The notes: generated by a model from the sequence alone, not told the origin. A stretch of 64,000 bases of DNA from Agrobacterium sp. RAC06 (GCF_001713475.1 NZ_CP016500.1:1-64000), one strand, 5' to 3'. Shown: positions 25,654 through 35,270, counted from the first letter of the stretch. Program-made: numbers and translations.

Positions 25654-25960
25654 GAAATAAATGGGCCGACCGTTCGATTCCGCTCAGGAGCGTGGGCTTA
25701 AGAAGCTAAGTGTCCCATCCCAAGGAATCGAGACTCGGAATGGTGCTTGGAGGTGGAGCGAGTCGTGGCGACTTCGTCTCGATGCCCCATGCGGTGCCGT
25801 TCCGGATGTCCGCTTGGCGACGGTCTCAGCGAATGCGGGATTATCGGGATAGAGTGCAGTCGCGCATGATGAACAGATGGTCATGCTGCTTCTTGATGGC
25901 ATGAGGTATGGGGCGGTGAGGTCCATGGGGATATGGTGTCACAAACATGCCTTGCCGGCG
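25654..25960. other. No gene recognised
   Basis: About 307 bp between the Fic gene and the converging LysR gene. Short frames on both strands lack domains or plausible starts. Confidence 0.5.
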
Positions 25961-26854
25961 TTATCTAAGCGCTGCGCGCAGCCTGGGCGCGGCGAAATCT
26001 AAGAAGGCTCGGAGCTTGAGCGGCAGAATGGGGTTTGGCAGGTACAGCAACTGCACAGGTGACGCCGGAAGCTCAAACTGTTCCAGGACAGGCTCTAGAA
26101 GTCCCTGCTCAACCATGTTTTTGGCTTGATAGGACATGACCCGTGTCAGCCCCAGACCAGAAACCGCTGCGTCAACCGCGGCCTCGGCGGTATTGACCGA
26201 CAAGCGGCGATTGATTTCTACGGAAAGGCTCTTCTTCCCATCCCGGAACAGCCACGCATTCGATGATCGCACGCCTTCGAATGCAATGCATTGATGGGCC
26301 TTGAGGTCGCCCGGCCTGATGGGTGCGGGATGTTTGGTCAGATACTCTGGGCTGGCGTAGACGGTGTATCGCACCAGTCCGAGACGGAGCGCCATCAAGC
26401 TGGAATCCGCGAGCTCACCGATACGCAAAGCGGCGTCGATATGATCCTCTGCCAAATTGTTGTTCCGATCGTTGAGGGTCAATCTCAAATTGATCTCGGG
26501 AAAGGCCTTCAGAAAATCGATGGCCACGGGGAGCACGTGCAGTCGGCCAAAGACGATCGGAGCGGTGATGTTCAGATCGCCTTTTGGGGTAAGATATTCC
26601 CCTGAAGCCTCCCGCTCAGCCTGTTCGACGCGATCCACAATATCTCGAGCTGCGCTTAAATACTCCCGCCCAGCATCCGTCAGCGCAACGTTGCGGTTCG
26701 TTCTCGTCAGCAGTGCCACACCAAGCAGCTTCTCAAGATCGGAAATCTTACGGCTGACGGTTGGCAACGGCGAGTGGAGAGCTCTGGCTGCAGCCGACAG
26801 ACTGCCTGTTTCGACGACTTTGATAAAGACACGCATTGCGTCGATACGATCCAT
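25961..26854 (-). CDS. LysR-family transcriptional regulator (CrgA-like)
   Basis: The 297-residue protein starts MDRIDAMRVFIKVVETGSLS with helix-turn-helix ALHSPLPTVSRKISDLEKLL, then a LysR substrate domain from about residue 90. It belongs by pattern to the CrgA-like group that often controls neighbouring oxidoreductases or glutathione transferases. Its start is 115 bp from the divergent GST gene, so it probably regulates the GST/flavoprotein pair (26970-29678). The effector is unknown. Confidence 0.9.
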   Translation of the reverse strand: MDRIDAMRVFIKVVETGSLSAAARALHSPLPTVSRKISDLEKLLGVALLTRTNRNVALTDAGREYLSAARDIVDRVEQAEREASGEYLTPKGDLNITAPIVFGRLHVLPVAIDFLKAFPEINLRLTLNDRNNNLAEDHIDAALRIGELADSSLMALRLGLVRYTVYASPEYLTKHPAPIRPGDLKAHQCIAFEGVRSSNAWLFRDGKKSLSVEINRRLSVNTAEAAVDAAVSGLGLTRVMSYQAKNMVEQGLLEPVLEQFELPASPVQLLYLPNPILPLKLRAFLDFAAPRLRAALR

Positions 26855-26969
26855 GCTTCCTTCCGGAACTTGAGAGGTTGGCTATCGAGAACTCTATCTA
26901 CTGCAATTTTGTGGAAGCCAATAGGGTGGTGTTCAGCTTTAGCCAAGTGTTGAAACCAGGAGTTCTGAG

Positions 26970-27581
26970 ATGAAGCTTTACCACCTGCCGCTTTCAGGCC
27001 ACGCCCATCGGGCTGTCCTCTTCCTCTCACTGCTTGGTCAGAAGGCTGAGCTCATCGAAGTGGATCTTGCCAACGGAGAGCACCGCACCCCGGAATACCT
27101 GAAGCTGAACCCGTTCGGCCAGGTACCCGTGCTTGATGACGACGGGTTTGTGGTGAACGATTCCAACGCCATCCTTGTCTATCTCGCGACGAAGCTCGGT
27201 CGCAAAGACTGGTTGCCGGACGATCTGGAAACTGTTGCCAGGATCCAGAAATGGCTTTCGGTGGCCGCCGGAGAGATTGCTTATGGACCCTGTGCCGCAA
27301 GATTGATCACCGTATTTGGCGCCAATTTCCGGGCCGAGGAGGTTATCGCGCGCGCCCACCGCATATTGACGTTGATCGAGAAGGAGCTCGAGCAGCATTC
27401 GTTCATGATTGGGGACAAGCCGACAATCGCCGATGTGGCGCTCTACAGCTACATCGTCGGGGCGCCAGAAGGAAATGTGGACCTGATGCCCTATGGAAAT
27501 GTTCGCCAGTGGCTGGCTCGCATCGAGGCGCTCGCCGGTTTTGTCGAATTTCCCAAGACTGTTGCGGGCTTGAGGGCGTGA
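26970..27581 (+). CDS. Glutathione S-transferase
   Basis: The 203-residue protein shows the thioredoxin-fold N-terminal domain ([20 protein letters not shown]; glutathione contacts [14 protein letters not shown] and [14 protein letters not shown]) and an all-helical C-terminal domain with [16 protein letters not shown], the conserved N-capping Asp region. It would conjugate glutathione to electrophiles or act as a glutathione peroxidase. It begins the pair with the large flavo/iron-sulfur gene (45 bp gap) and is divergent from a LysR gene. Together these suggest handling of a reactive or redox-cycling compound. Confidence 0.92.
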   Translation: MKLYHLPLSGHAHRAVLFLSLLGQKAELIEVDLANGEHRTPEYLKLNPFGQVPVLDDDGFVVNDSNAILVYLATKLGRKDWLPDDLETVARIQKWLSVAAGEIAYGPCAARLITVFGANFRAEEVIARAHRILTLIEKELEQHSFMIGDKPTIADVALYSYIVGAPEGNVDLMPYGNVRQWLARIEALAGFVEFPKTVAGLRA

Positions 27582-27626
27582 AAACAACGTGAGGGCGGTA
27601 TGACCGCCATTCCCATGGAGGTGACA

Positions 27627-29678
27627 ATGTCAAAAGGTGTGGAACGAGTTGCGTCGCCTTGGCATGAAGGTGAACTCGAATTGCAGCGGAGCATCGGAGT
27701 TCTCGATCAGATGGACGTCGTCGGTCGCAGAGTGCTGCGGCCTTTCCTGCTAGACCAGCATCGTGAGTTCTTTCCCCTTTTGCCTTTTGTCGCGATCGGT
27801 GCTGTCGATCCGGATGGTCTGCCTTGGGCAACCATCCGCGCCGGGCGACCAGGGTTCCTTCATTCTCCTGATCCGCTGATGCTTGCAATCGAGGCCCGTC
27901 GCGACTGGGCTGATCCGGCTGAAAGTGGGATGGAAAACGGCGATCCCATTGGTCTGGTGGGGGTCGACTTCGTCACCCGGCGCCGGAACCGTCTGAACGG
28001 TACTGTTCAACGCCAGAGCGACGGACGCTTCGAGGTTGGTGTCGTGCAAAGTTTCGGCAACTGTCCGCGCTACATCCAGAGCCGTCATTTCGAATTCGTT
28101 CGCGATCCGGCCTGGAATACGCCCACACCAGCGATCATCTCAGATGCACTGAACGAAGAGGCGTGTGCGCTCATCGCAAACGCGGACACATTCTTCGTCG
28201 CATCCTATGCAGATCAGGGTGGGCAGGGGCGCCAGGTGGATGTGTCGCATCGGGGAGGTCGGCCCGGTTTCGTGCGCATTGATGCAGATGGAGCGCTGAC
28301 CGTACCGGACTTCAACGGTAACCTGTTTTTCAACACCCTCGGCAACTTTGTCGTCAACCCGCGCGCTGGCCTGTTGTTCGTTGATCACCACACGGGCGGC
28401 ATGCTGCAGATAAGCGGCAAGGTCGAGATCATTGATTCCTTTGAAATTGCGGGGTTTGAGGGTGCAGAGCGCTTTTGGCGGGTCTTTCCGGAAAAGGTTG
28501 TGTGGCGGCGTGATGTGTTGCCGCTCCGCTGGACCTTTGCAGAAGACAGATATTCACCCGATAGCCTGGTCACAGGGACTTGGACCGAAGCGGAACAGCC
28601 TATGGAGGCTGCCCGGCCAGCCAAGGTCTGGAGGCGCCTGCGGATCAACGAGGTTGTTGTCGAAAGCGAGACCATAAGGTCGATCAATCTCAGCCCCGTA
28701 GACGGAAAGGCACTGGTCCCGCACAAGGCCGGCCAGCATCTTCCAATCCGGATTGCCGACAAGAAAAGCTTTGTGCGACGAAGCTACACGATATCAAGCG
28801 CACCCTCGGAAGAATTCTATCGGCTGAGTGTCAAACGAGAGGGCAAGGGATCACAGCTGTTGCACAGCCTGAAGCCTGGAGACGATATCGAGGCACTGGC
28901 GCCTGGAGGCAGCTTCTGCATCGATCCGGTGGAGCAGGGCCGACCTGCTGTTCTGCTGGCTGCCGGCATTGGCATCACGCCGATGCTGTCCATGCTGCAC
29001 CATGTCGTTAAGGTAGGTACCCACACTGGCTACCGCAGACCGATATGGCTTTTCCGGTCTTCCCGGACATCGGCCGAGCGTGCTTTCGACCAGGAGATCG
29101 TGTCCTTGGTTGAGCGCGGCGAAGGCAGCATACGGGATGTTCGAGTGTTGAGTGCACCGGAGCCGTCGGATGAAGGGAAGTATGACGCTTTGGGACACAT
29201 TGATGCCAGTCTGCTGAAGGCGCATCTGCCGTTCGACGACTATGATTTCTACCTCTGTGGTCCGCCAGCCTTCATGCAGTCTTTGTACGCCGGGCTGCGC
29301 GCCTTCCAGGTGAACGATGATCGCATCCATGCGGAAGCATTCGGTCCAGCAGCACTGAGGCGCGATCAGGTGAACGGCCAACCCGCCAGACGGCCGGGTC
29401 CGGCTCCCGCAACGGAGGTCACAAAGGTCGTGTTTGGGCAATCCGCCAGGGAGGCCTCTTGGAGCCCGGGAAGCGGAACTCTGCTAGACCTTGCAGAACA
29501 AAACGGGCTTTCGCCATCTTACAGCTGTCGCGCTGGCAATTGCGGTGAGTGTAGGGCCAAGGTCATCAGGGGTGACGTGAGTTATCTCTTCGAGCCGAGC
29601 TATCGGGTCGACGAGGGCGAAGCCCTCATCTGCTGCTCGGTACCGTCAGACTCCGGGAACCTGCAAATCGATGTCTAG
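27627..29678 (+). CDS. Three-part redox fusion: PNPOx-like, ferredoxin-reductase, 2Fe-2S ferredoxin
   Basis: The start at 27627 has GGAG 6 nt upstream; upstream in-frame codons are less likely. The protein (683 residues) has a pyridoxamine 5'-phosphate oxidase-like FMN-binding barrel (about 35-200; FFPLLPFVAIGAVDPDGLPW), a second beta region, a ferredoxin-NADP reductase unit with FAD motif RRSYTISSAPSE and NAD-binding GIGITPMLSML, and a C-terminal plant-type 2Fe-2S domain with Cys ligands in YSCRAGNCGECRAKV and a distal Cys pair (ICCS). Electrons can flow NAD(P)H to FAD to 2Fe-2S to a flavin or substrate at the N-terminal barrel. It likely acts as a self-contained reductase, paired with the upstream GST. 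The substrate is unknown. Confidence 0.88.
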   Translation: MSKGVERVASPWHEGELELQRSIGVLDQMDVVGRRVLRPFLLDQHREFFPLLPFVAIGAVDPDGLPWATIRAGRPGFLHSPDPLMLAIEARRDWADPAESGMENGDPIGLVGVDFVTRRRNRLNGTVQRQSDGRFEVGVVQSFGNCPRYIQSRHFEFVRDPAWNTPTPAIISDALNEEACALIANADTFFVASYADQGGQGRQVDVSHRGGRPGFVRIDADGALTVPDFNGNLFFNTLGNFVVNPRAGLLFVDHHTGGMLQISGKVEIIDSFEIAGFEGAERFWRVFPEKVVWRRDVLPLRWTFAEDRYSPDSLVTGTWTEAEQPMEAARPAKVWRRLRINEVVVESETIRSINLSPVDGKALVPHKAGQHLPIRIADKKSFVRRSYTISSAPSEEFYRLSVKREGKGSQLLHSLKPGDDIEALAPGGSFCIDPVEQGRPAVLLAAGIGITPMLSMLHHVVKVGTHTGYRRPIWLFRSSRTSAERAFDQEIVSLVERGEGSIRDVRVLSAPEPSDEGKYDALGHIDASLLKAHLPFDDYDFYLCGPPAFMQSLYAGLRAFQVNDDRIHAEAFGPAALRRDQVNGQPARRPGPAPATEVTKVVFGQSAREASWSPGSGTLLDLAEQNGLSPSYSCRAGNCGECRAKVIRGDVSYLFEPSYRVDEGEALICCSVPSDSGNLQIDV

Positions 29679-29866
29679 GTCTTGGTGACGCGATACGCCA
29701 GCGATTGGAAATCCCGTTCGACGCGGTTTTTGAACTTGGGAGACTGGAGAGCTGCAGCCATGGCGCCCACTGAAGTCGGATCCCTGCTGTGGGGACGGCG
29801 TTGTCAGAGCTTTTCCTGGACTTGAGAAGCGTAACAATCGGCCCGATGTCATGATATATCCCCGTT

Positions 29867-30709
29867 CTATAGGGCCCAAGAATCTTTGCACTGACGGATG
29901 AATTCAGCTGCAGCGGTAGGAGACCGTCCGGTCAAAGCGAACACGCCGTCGCTCAGTCGATCCTCACTGCCTTCGCTAATTCTTTCGTCCATCTTTGCCA
30001 GAATACTGGCATATGCTTCGTCCAATCCAGCCCTTGCGTACCGCTCAGCCAGTTCGGTTGTTGTCAGATTGATGTGTTCGATGGTTCGGCCAATCACGTC
30101 ACTGATCTTTTCGGCGAAATCCGCGTAAGAGAGGGTTTCTGGTCCTGTCAGTATGAAGTCGCGGTTCCACGACGTTTCCGCCAACAGTGCGCTGACAGCC
30201 GCCTTCGCGATATCAGCTGCGTCAATAAAACCAACGCGCCCTGTGCCCGTTGCGGAGTAGATCGCGTTTTCGTTGCGGATCGTATCGAGATGTTGCTGTT
30301 CTGAGAAGTTCTGCATGAACCAGGTGGGCCGCAGCACTGTCCATTCCGGGACCTGATCGCGCAAATACGAGTGGATCTGTCCCATCATCGGTCCGCCCGC
30401 TTCAAGGGATGACGCGCTGAGCAGGACGAAACGCAGGACGCCACGCTTTCGCGCGATCTCGAGAATGGGAGGCACGATCGTGCCGTGGTCGCTGTTGTTG
30501 GTGGGCGCAACAATATAGACGGCAGTTACGCCGTCGAAGGCTGCATCCGCTATCCGGCGGTCTTGCCAGTCGAAGACAACATCATTGCCCCCGCGGGGTG
30601 AACGTGTGGCAACTCTAGTGCGGACTCCTCTGGTCAGGAGTTCCTGACTGACGAGCCTTCCCGTCTTTCCCTTGCCGCCAATGACGAGGATCTGCGTTGA
30701 CATGATCAA
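29867..30709 (-). CDS. NmrA-like NAD(P)-binding protein
   Basis: The 280-residue protein has a Rossmann fold with the glycine motif VIGGKGKTGRLVSQEL, atypical-SDR/NmrA text (TAVYIVAPTNNSDHGTIVPP, VLLSASSLEAGGPMMGQ), and lacks a complete Tyr-x3-Lys catalytic pair. Such proteins act as NAD(P)H or quinone sensors or reductases (QorB/HSCARG-like). It is the second gene of a two-gene operon with the NTF2-like gene (6 bp gap), divergent from a TetR gene. Confidence 0.87.
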   Translation of the reverse strand: MIMSTQILVIGGKGKTGRLVSQELLTRGVRTRVATRSPRGGNDVVFDWQDRRIADAAFDGVTAVYIVAPTNNSDHGTIVPPILEIARKRGVLRFVLLSASSLEAGGPMMGQIHSYLRDQVPEWTVLRPTWFMQNFSEQQHLDTIRNENAIYSATGTGRVGFIDAADIAKAAVSALLAETSWNRDFILTGPETLSYADFAEKISDVIGRTIEHINLTTTELAERYARAGLDEAYASILAKMDERISEGSEDRLSDGVFALTGRSPTAAAEFIRQCKDSWAL

Positions 30710-30715
30710 GTCCTC

Positions 30716-31156
30716 TCAATGTGTGCCAGCCGAAGGCGCGCTCTCGATTGCAGAGAGAGCGATCAGCGGGTTCCAGTAGTCTTGATAACGGGCAATTCGA
30801 CCGTCTCTAAGCTCGAGAATTGAAACATAATCCTGATCATAGCGGGCACCAGTCACGGGCGAGTGACCCTTGCAGCTGAACTCGATCGCCGCCATGTCGC
30901 CCCTTGCCGAAATGAACGCCTGATGAAGCGTCATGGACTCAATCGAAATGAGTTTCGACACTGTCGGAAGATAGGCCTCGAGTGCCGCTCGCCCTTCCAG
31001 ACGCTCCGTGAAACCGGTTGGGTGATAGGGAAATTCGAACACCACGTCCTCTGCGCACATCTCCAGAAGAGTTTGCGCATCTGACGTCAGTGCGTCCCCA
31101 AGAGCTTGCCGCAACAAAGCCGATAGACTGGGAAACTGATCGATCGAATGGGACAT
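30716..31156 (-). CDS. NTF2/SnoaL-like protein
   Basis: The 146-residue protein is a single NTF2-like cone domain (LLEMCAEDVVFEFPYHPTGF; LRDGRIARYQDYWNPLIALS), the fold used by SnoaL-type cyclases, ketosteroid isomerases and many small-ligand binders. No catalytic residues can be assigned. It is first in the operon with the NmrA-like gene and lies 58 bp from a divergent TetR gene whose candidate operator lies in between. Confidence 0.85.
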   Translation of the reverse strand: MSHSIDQFPSLSALLRQALGDALTSDAQTLLEMCAEDVVFEFPYHPTGFTERLEGRAALEAYLPTVSKLISIESMTLHQAFISARGDMAAIEFSCKGHSPVTGARYDQDYVSILELRDGRIARYQDYWNPLIALSAIESAPSAGTH

Positions 31157-31177
31157 TTCGCTTTACTCCTTTTCGAT

Positions 31178-31193
31178 GGAACGATACCGTTCC
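31178..31193. promoter_or_regulatory. TetR operator candidate
   Basis: GGAACG and CGTTCC, exact complements 4 nt apart (31178-31193), sit in the 58-bp gap between the divergent NTF2-like and TetR genes, where a repressor would control both. Confidence 0.55.
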
Positions 31194-31214
31194 GACCAAT
31201 ATGGGGTAAAATGA

Positions 31215-31826
31215 ATGGAACGCAAGCGTATCGACGAAAAAAGCAAGCGGCGTCCGAGCGGAGCGGCTGTGATGCGTGACGAAGTTACGGATTCCCTCCT
31301 GCGCGCATTTCTGGAGGAGTGGGCCGTTAATGGCTATGCCGCGCTAAGCCTGGAGCGGGTTGCCGCACGTGCGGGAGCAGGAAAAGCTGCCATTTATCGC
31401 CGATGGCCCTCTAAGCGCGCACTCGCGGCCGACGCGGTTGAGAAGTTTGGCGTCGTGCTGACAGATATCGCCGACTATGGGACGCTTGCAAAAGACCTAG
31501 AAGCATATCTGCTGATGTTAAGGCGCGCACTTCGCCATCGCCTCGTGCGCAAAATACTCCCTGACCTTTATGCTGAAGCGTCTCGCGGCTCCGAACTCGT
31601 GCCCGTGTTGAGGAGTTTATCCGTATCGCGTCGGCGCGGCGGAGTGAGCTTAATCGAGCGGGCAATTGGCCGCGGCGAACTGCCCGTCGGGATCGACCGT
31701 GAGCTTGCGATGGATATGATACCCGCATCCCTTTATTGGGGCATGATCGTTACACGACGTCGCATTACACGGGTACAGATCCAACGGCAGGTCGATGCGC
31801 TGGTGGCCGGCCTGAAAGCGATTTAG
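31215..31826 (+). CDS. TetR-family transcriptional repressor
   Basis: The 203-residue protein has the TetR N-terminal helix-turn-helix (LSLERVAARAGAGKAAIYRR, followed by WPSKRALAADAV) and a C-terminal TetR_C_11-like helical domain that binds an unknown ligand. It is divergent from the NTF2-like/NmrA-like operon and probably represses that operon and itself through the repeat at 31178-31193. A weak hairpin (31844-31859) follows. Confidence 0.9.
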   Translation: MERKRIDEKSKRRPSGAAVMRDEVTDSLLRAFLEEWAVNGYAALSLERVAARAGAGKAAIYRRWPSKRALAADAVEKFGVVLTDIADYGTLAKDLEAYLLMLRRALRHRLVRKILPDLYAEASRGSELVPVLRSLSVSRRRGGVSLIERAIGRGELPVGIDRELAMDMIPASLYWGMIVTRRRITRVQIQRQVDALVAGLKAI

Positions 31827-31843
31827 ACCGCCATCCTTCGTGG

Positions 31844-31859
31844 GGCTGACGCTTCAGCC
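31844..31859 (+). terminator. Weak hairpin after tetR-like gene
   Basis: GGCTGA-CGCT-TCAGCC forms a 6-bp stem with a 4-nt loop, 18 nt after the stop, with only TTCC following. It is a possible weak terminator. Confidence 0.35.
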
Positions 31860-32490
31860 TTCCAAAGGCGTGAAGGGCGGAACAGATGCTGCGCGAGCTT
31901 TGCGTTAACTCGAGAGGATCAAACCAGAATGGAACTGTCCGCTGGTGGTGTCATGCCTGAAAAAGCCGCAGGCAATGGCAAGCAGGCGATCATGTAGACT
32001 AAAAACCAGAACCGACATTTGAAACTCCATGCTCACGCAATCTTCAGGCCTAGCTTGCGATCCACCGCAAACCGGCATCGCACGCTTCAGGGTAAGTCTG
32101 AGCTGAGCATCGTGAGATCTCTCAGGTTCCCGGAGGATGGCTCGACGGAATGCGTAAGCGGCTCGGTTTCCAACAGGAGCCGTTGAGCCAGATTTTACAA
32201 CCGGAGATCAAATCACCATGAACTCGACGGTTAAACTCCGGCTCGGGGCCTCATTGGCAAGATGTCGAACGGCAAATCATCACGGGGCACCGACCGTGCG
32301 AGCCCCGTTTCACAGGTTGATGCAGAGAAGCCTAAAGCGAGCGGTATGCATAGCATTGTCAACAAGGGTTGAGGATCGAGGTGGCGGTCAAGATCGATCT
32401 GACCAGCCACGTGCGGGAGTACGATTTATCACAGCGATTTTCTGTCTTCTGCTCGCGGCGGGGCATGGACGTTCGAATGAGGAGACGCCG
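31860..32490. other. No gene recognised upstream of the oligopeptidase
   Basis: An open frame in phase with the oligopeptidase runs from 32218 but has low coding character. Its last part encodes a hydrophobic stretch (RFITAIFCLLLAAGHG) just before the chosen start, which may be part of an old signal peptide. Confidence 0.4.
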
Positions 32491-34548
32491 ATGACCTATC
32501 CGGAAACCAAAAAGGTCGATCTCACCGAGGAGCATTTCGGTACCGCCATTGCTGACCCCTATCGCTGGTTGGAAAGTGATCTCAAAGAGGATCGAGCGGT
32601 CGCCCAGTGGGTTGACGCACAGAACACCGCAACAAGCCGTCACATGGCAAGCCTCTCTAGTCGAAACGCATTTCGCGATCGTCTGACGGCGTTGTTTAAT
32701 CATGAGCAGTTGACGAGTCCGCTCAAGCGAGGAGGGGACTATTTCTTCACCCGGAACACGGGGCTCGACATGCAGCCTGTCCTGGTCGTTCGAGACGGAG
32801 AGAACGGCGCGGAGCGGACGATCCTGGATCCCAACCAGTGGTCCGAACATGGTACAAAAGCACTGGCCGTATGGGCTCCCTCCGAAGACGGAAAGCTTGT
32901 GGCCTACGCAATCCAGGAGAATGGTTCGGATTGGCGTACTATTCGTGTTCTTGATGCCCAGAGCGGCGCGGTTCTCGCCGATGAGATTGCCTGGGCCCGT
33001 TTTACCCTGATTGCATGGGCGGCGGATGGTTCCGGCCTCTTTTACTCTGGCAGCCCGGAGCAAGATGAGAGTGGTCGATCTGACCCGCAATTCGTCAACC
33101 ATGCGGTCTATTTCCATCGGCTTGGCACACAGCAGTCCGAAGATCGCCTCGTCTATTCTCCTGAGGCCGACGAGCATCCGCTTCTACATACTGTCGATGT
33201 CACGGCGGATGGACGATATTTGATTATCTATTCGACCGCACTCATGGGAGGAAGTGCTCTCTCGCTGGTAGACCTTTCTGTTCCTGAGTGGCACGTGCGG
33301 CCCGTGATTGAGCGCTTCGATCATTTGTCCGCGCTCGTTGGCAATGTCGGTACGAAACTTTATGTTCTGACGACTGATGGAGCCGAACGAGGAAAGATCG
33401 TCACCGTAGATCTTGCCGCGCCGAACTTGGTCTTCACCGATCTCATTGAGGAGAAGCCTGGCGCGCATTTGCGCCTTGCCTCTCTGATTGGCGACAAACT
33501 TCTCTTGTCGTACATGGTCGACGCGAGAATTGAAGTCGAGCGTTATGAGCTGGAAGGAAAGGCTGTTGGCGCTGTAAACTTGCCAGGAGCCGGCAGTGCG
33601 GGAACGTTCAGCGGCCGCCCAGGTGACAACGAAGCGTTCTTTACGTTTACCAATTACGCCACTCCCAAGACTGTTTACCGCTATGATGTCAGCGCCGACG
33701 AAGCCACCTTGTGGGCCGGGCCGGATGGTTTGATTGGTGCCGAGCGTTCGCCGGGCGACATCGAAGTAGAGCAGCGCTTCCACACCGGGAAGGATGGAAC
33801 TCTCATCCCAATTTCGATCATTCGACGCGCTGGAGCCGAAGCTGCTGCGCCAACGATGCTGACCGCCTACGGAGGCTTTGGCATTCCGCTGCTGCCGGCT
33901 TACTCGCCACAAGCAGTCGCTTGGGTTCAAGAAGGCGGTGTCTATGCCGTGGCCAACATTCGCGGTGGAGGCGAATACGGAAAGGCCTGGCATGAAGCCG
34001 GCAAGGGTCGGTCGAAGAAGACTGCTTTTGATGATTTCATCGCCGCTGCCGAATTTTTGAAGCGTGAGGGCATTAGCAGTGAGGGTGGGCTTGCCATTCA
34101 CGGCGAGTCGCACGGGGGCATGCTTGTCGGCGCAGTCGTTAATCAGCGTCCCGAGTTGTTCGACGTCGCGCTCCCTGGCGTTGGCGTGATGGATATGGTG
34201 CGCTTTGACCGCTTTACCGGAGGCAAACTATGGATCTCGGAATTTGGGGACCCATCGGCAGCAGACAGTTTCAAGTACCTCCGGTCTTACTCGCCGCTGC
34301 ATAACATCAAGGCAGGAGAGGTTTATCCGGCCATACTCGTCACGACGGCAGACACCGACGACCGAGTGGTTCCTGCCCATTCGTTTAAATACGTGGCGGC
34401 GCTTCAAGCTGCAGAAGTCGGACCGCGACCACAGCTGCTGAGGGTGGAACGAAATGCGGGCCACGGTGATGGCACGCCAACTCAGAAGATCATCGATGAA
34501 TATGCCGATAGGTGGTCCTTTGCCGCGCATTGGACCGGCCTCCGGTAA
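32491..34548 (+). CDS. Prolyl oligopeptidase family serine peptidase (S9)
   Basis: The 685-residue protein has an N-terminal seven-bladed propeller (about 1-400) and a C-terminal alpha/beta-hydrolase peptidase domain. The start region DPYRWLESD is typical of the family. The nucleophile is in IHGESHGGMLVG, the acid in TADTDDRVVPAHSFK and the His in ERNAGHGDGTP; GGFGIPLLP and NIRGGGEYGKAW are family landmarks. It should cleave short peptides after proline. I chose ATG 32491 (GAGGAG 5 nt upstream), giving a cytoplasmic enzyme. An upstream in-frame hydrophobic stretch leaves open a longer, exported form, but no good start codon precedes it. Confidence 0.9.
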   Translation: MTYPETKKVDLTEEHFGTAIADPYRWLESDLKEDRAVAQWVDAQNTATSRHMASLSSRNAFRDRLTALFNHEQLTSPLKRGGDYFFTRNTGLDMQPVLVVRDGENGAERTILDPNQWSEHGTKALAVWAPSEDGKLVAYAIQENGSDWRTIRVLDAQSGAVLADEIAWARFTLIAWAADGSGLFYSGSPEQDESGRSDPQFVNHAVYFHRLGTQQSEDRLVYSPEADEHPLLHTVDVTADGRYLIIYSTALMGGSALSLVDLSVPEWHVRPVIERFDHLSALVGNVGTKLYVLTTDGAERGKIVTVDLAAPNLVFTDLIEEKPGAHLRLASLIGDKLLLSYMVDARIEVERYELEGKAVGAVNLPGAGSAGTFSGRPGDNEAFFTFTNYATPKTVYRYDVSADEATLWAGPDGLIGAERSPGDIEVEQRFHTGKDGTLIPISIIRRAGAEAAAPTMLTAYGGFGIPLLPAYSPQAVAWVQEGGVYAVANIRGGGEYGKAWHEAGKGRSKKTAFDDFIAAAEFLKREGISSEGGLAIHGESHGGMLVGAVVNQRPELFDVALPGVGVMDMVRFDRFTGGKLWISEFGDPSAADSFKYLRSYSPLHNIKAGEVYPAILVTTADTDDRVVPAHSFKYVAALQAAEVGPRPQLLRVERNAGHGDGTPTQKIIDEYADRWSFAAHWTGLR

Positions 34549-34978
34549 ACGTCCATGGAGGGTATCACTCCTCCGAGGTCCTGTCGTTCTGCACTCTCAC
34601 GGACCAATTCAGGGGCCGTATGTCGCGGTGTCGCCAAGCGAGAACATGGTGTCGTTGTGGTCGCCCAAAGGGACGACAACAATGAAACCGGCCTGAAAGC
34701 GACTGCTGCACTTATGGAAGCACTTTCTGCAGACGAACGACGAGGTTTGGAGGCTGGCGCCTGGGAAGCCGGCCTCTACCCGAATTCGGCTAGACCAGCC
34801 AAACAATCAATTCGAGTATGCATCGCTCCTAATCTTGGTGAATGCTCGTTGTACGCGAGGTGCATTTTTCCCACTTCGCGACCGCTCCATGTTGCTGCAA
34901 TCTTCGGCCGTATCGTCAGCTTCGACGTCAGACCTCGCAAACCTAGAGTTCGAGACGTCGAATAACTGAGGTATACAA
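34549..34978. other. No gene recognised
   Basis: A 136-codon frame (34555-34965) overlaps most of this gap. It has no ribosome binding site, no domain and an arginine/proline-rich composition typical of chance frames in high-GC DNA. Confidence 0.45.
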
Positions 34979-35212
34979 ATGTTCTTTCAACCACTCCTAC
35001 GAAGCACTCACGCACTTAAGAGCGTCGTCTTGGTAACCCTGATGGGGTTGTCGACGGCAGGATGCGTGTCCGATAGCGGATCTATGGAAAATGCGTATAG
35101 AGCCAATCTCGCCAGCGAAACGGCTCTCAACGCCCAGATTATAAGCGATCGGGCTCGGGATCAGCGCTGCCGGCGTGATCCAAGCCGCCGTGAATGTGGT
35201 CCTGGCTACTAG
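34979..35212 (+). CDS. Small putative lipoprotein
   Basis: The 77-residue protein has a lipoprotein signal: a basic start, hydrophobic SVVLVTLMGLSTAG and a lipobox ending in Cys at about residue 29 (STAGC-VSDSG). The mature ~49 residues are polar, with SETALNAQIISDRARDQRCR and an Arg/Cys-rich end. No domain is recognised. A well-formed terminator follows 10 nt after the stop, which supports it being a real transcribed gene. It would be lipid-anchored in the inner or outer membrane. Confidence 0.65.
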   Translation: MFFQPLLRSTHALKSVVLVTLMGLSTAGCVSDSGSMENAYRANLASETALNAQIISDRARDQRCRRDPSRRECGPGY

Positions 35213-35221
35213 GACTGAGAT

Positions 35222-35270
35222 GGGATCACCGGCGGACTTTCTTGCGTGAAGTCGCTGGGGATCCCGTTTT
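35222..35270 (+). terminator. Intrinsic terminator after the lipoprotein gene
   Basis: An outer stem GGGATC/GATCCC (35222-35227 with 35260-35265) encloses CCGGC/GCTGG and GACTT/AAGTC with a single bulged G and a 9-nt loop. Together these give about 16 paired positions, followed by GTTTT. Confidence 0.7.

Noticed and set aside
34555..34965. 136-codon open frame after the oligopeptidase gene
   Set aside because: Arg/Pro/Ser-rich text, no start signal and no domain; it reads like a chance frame.
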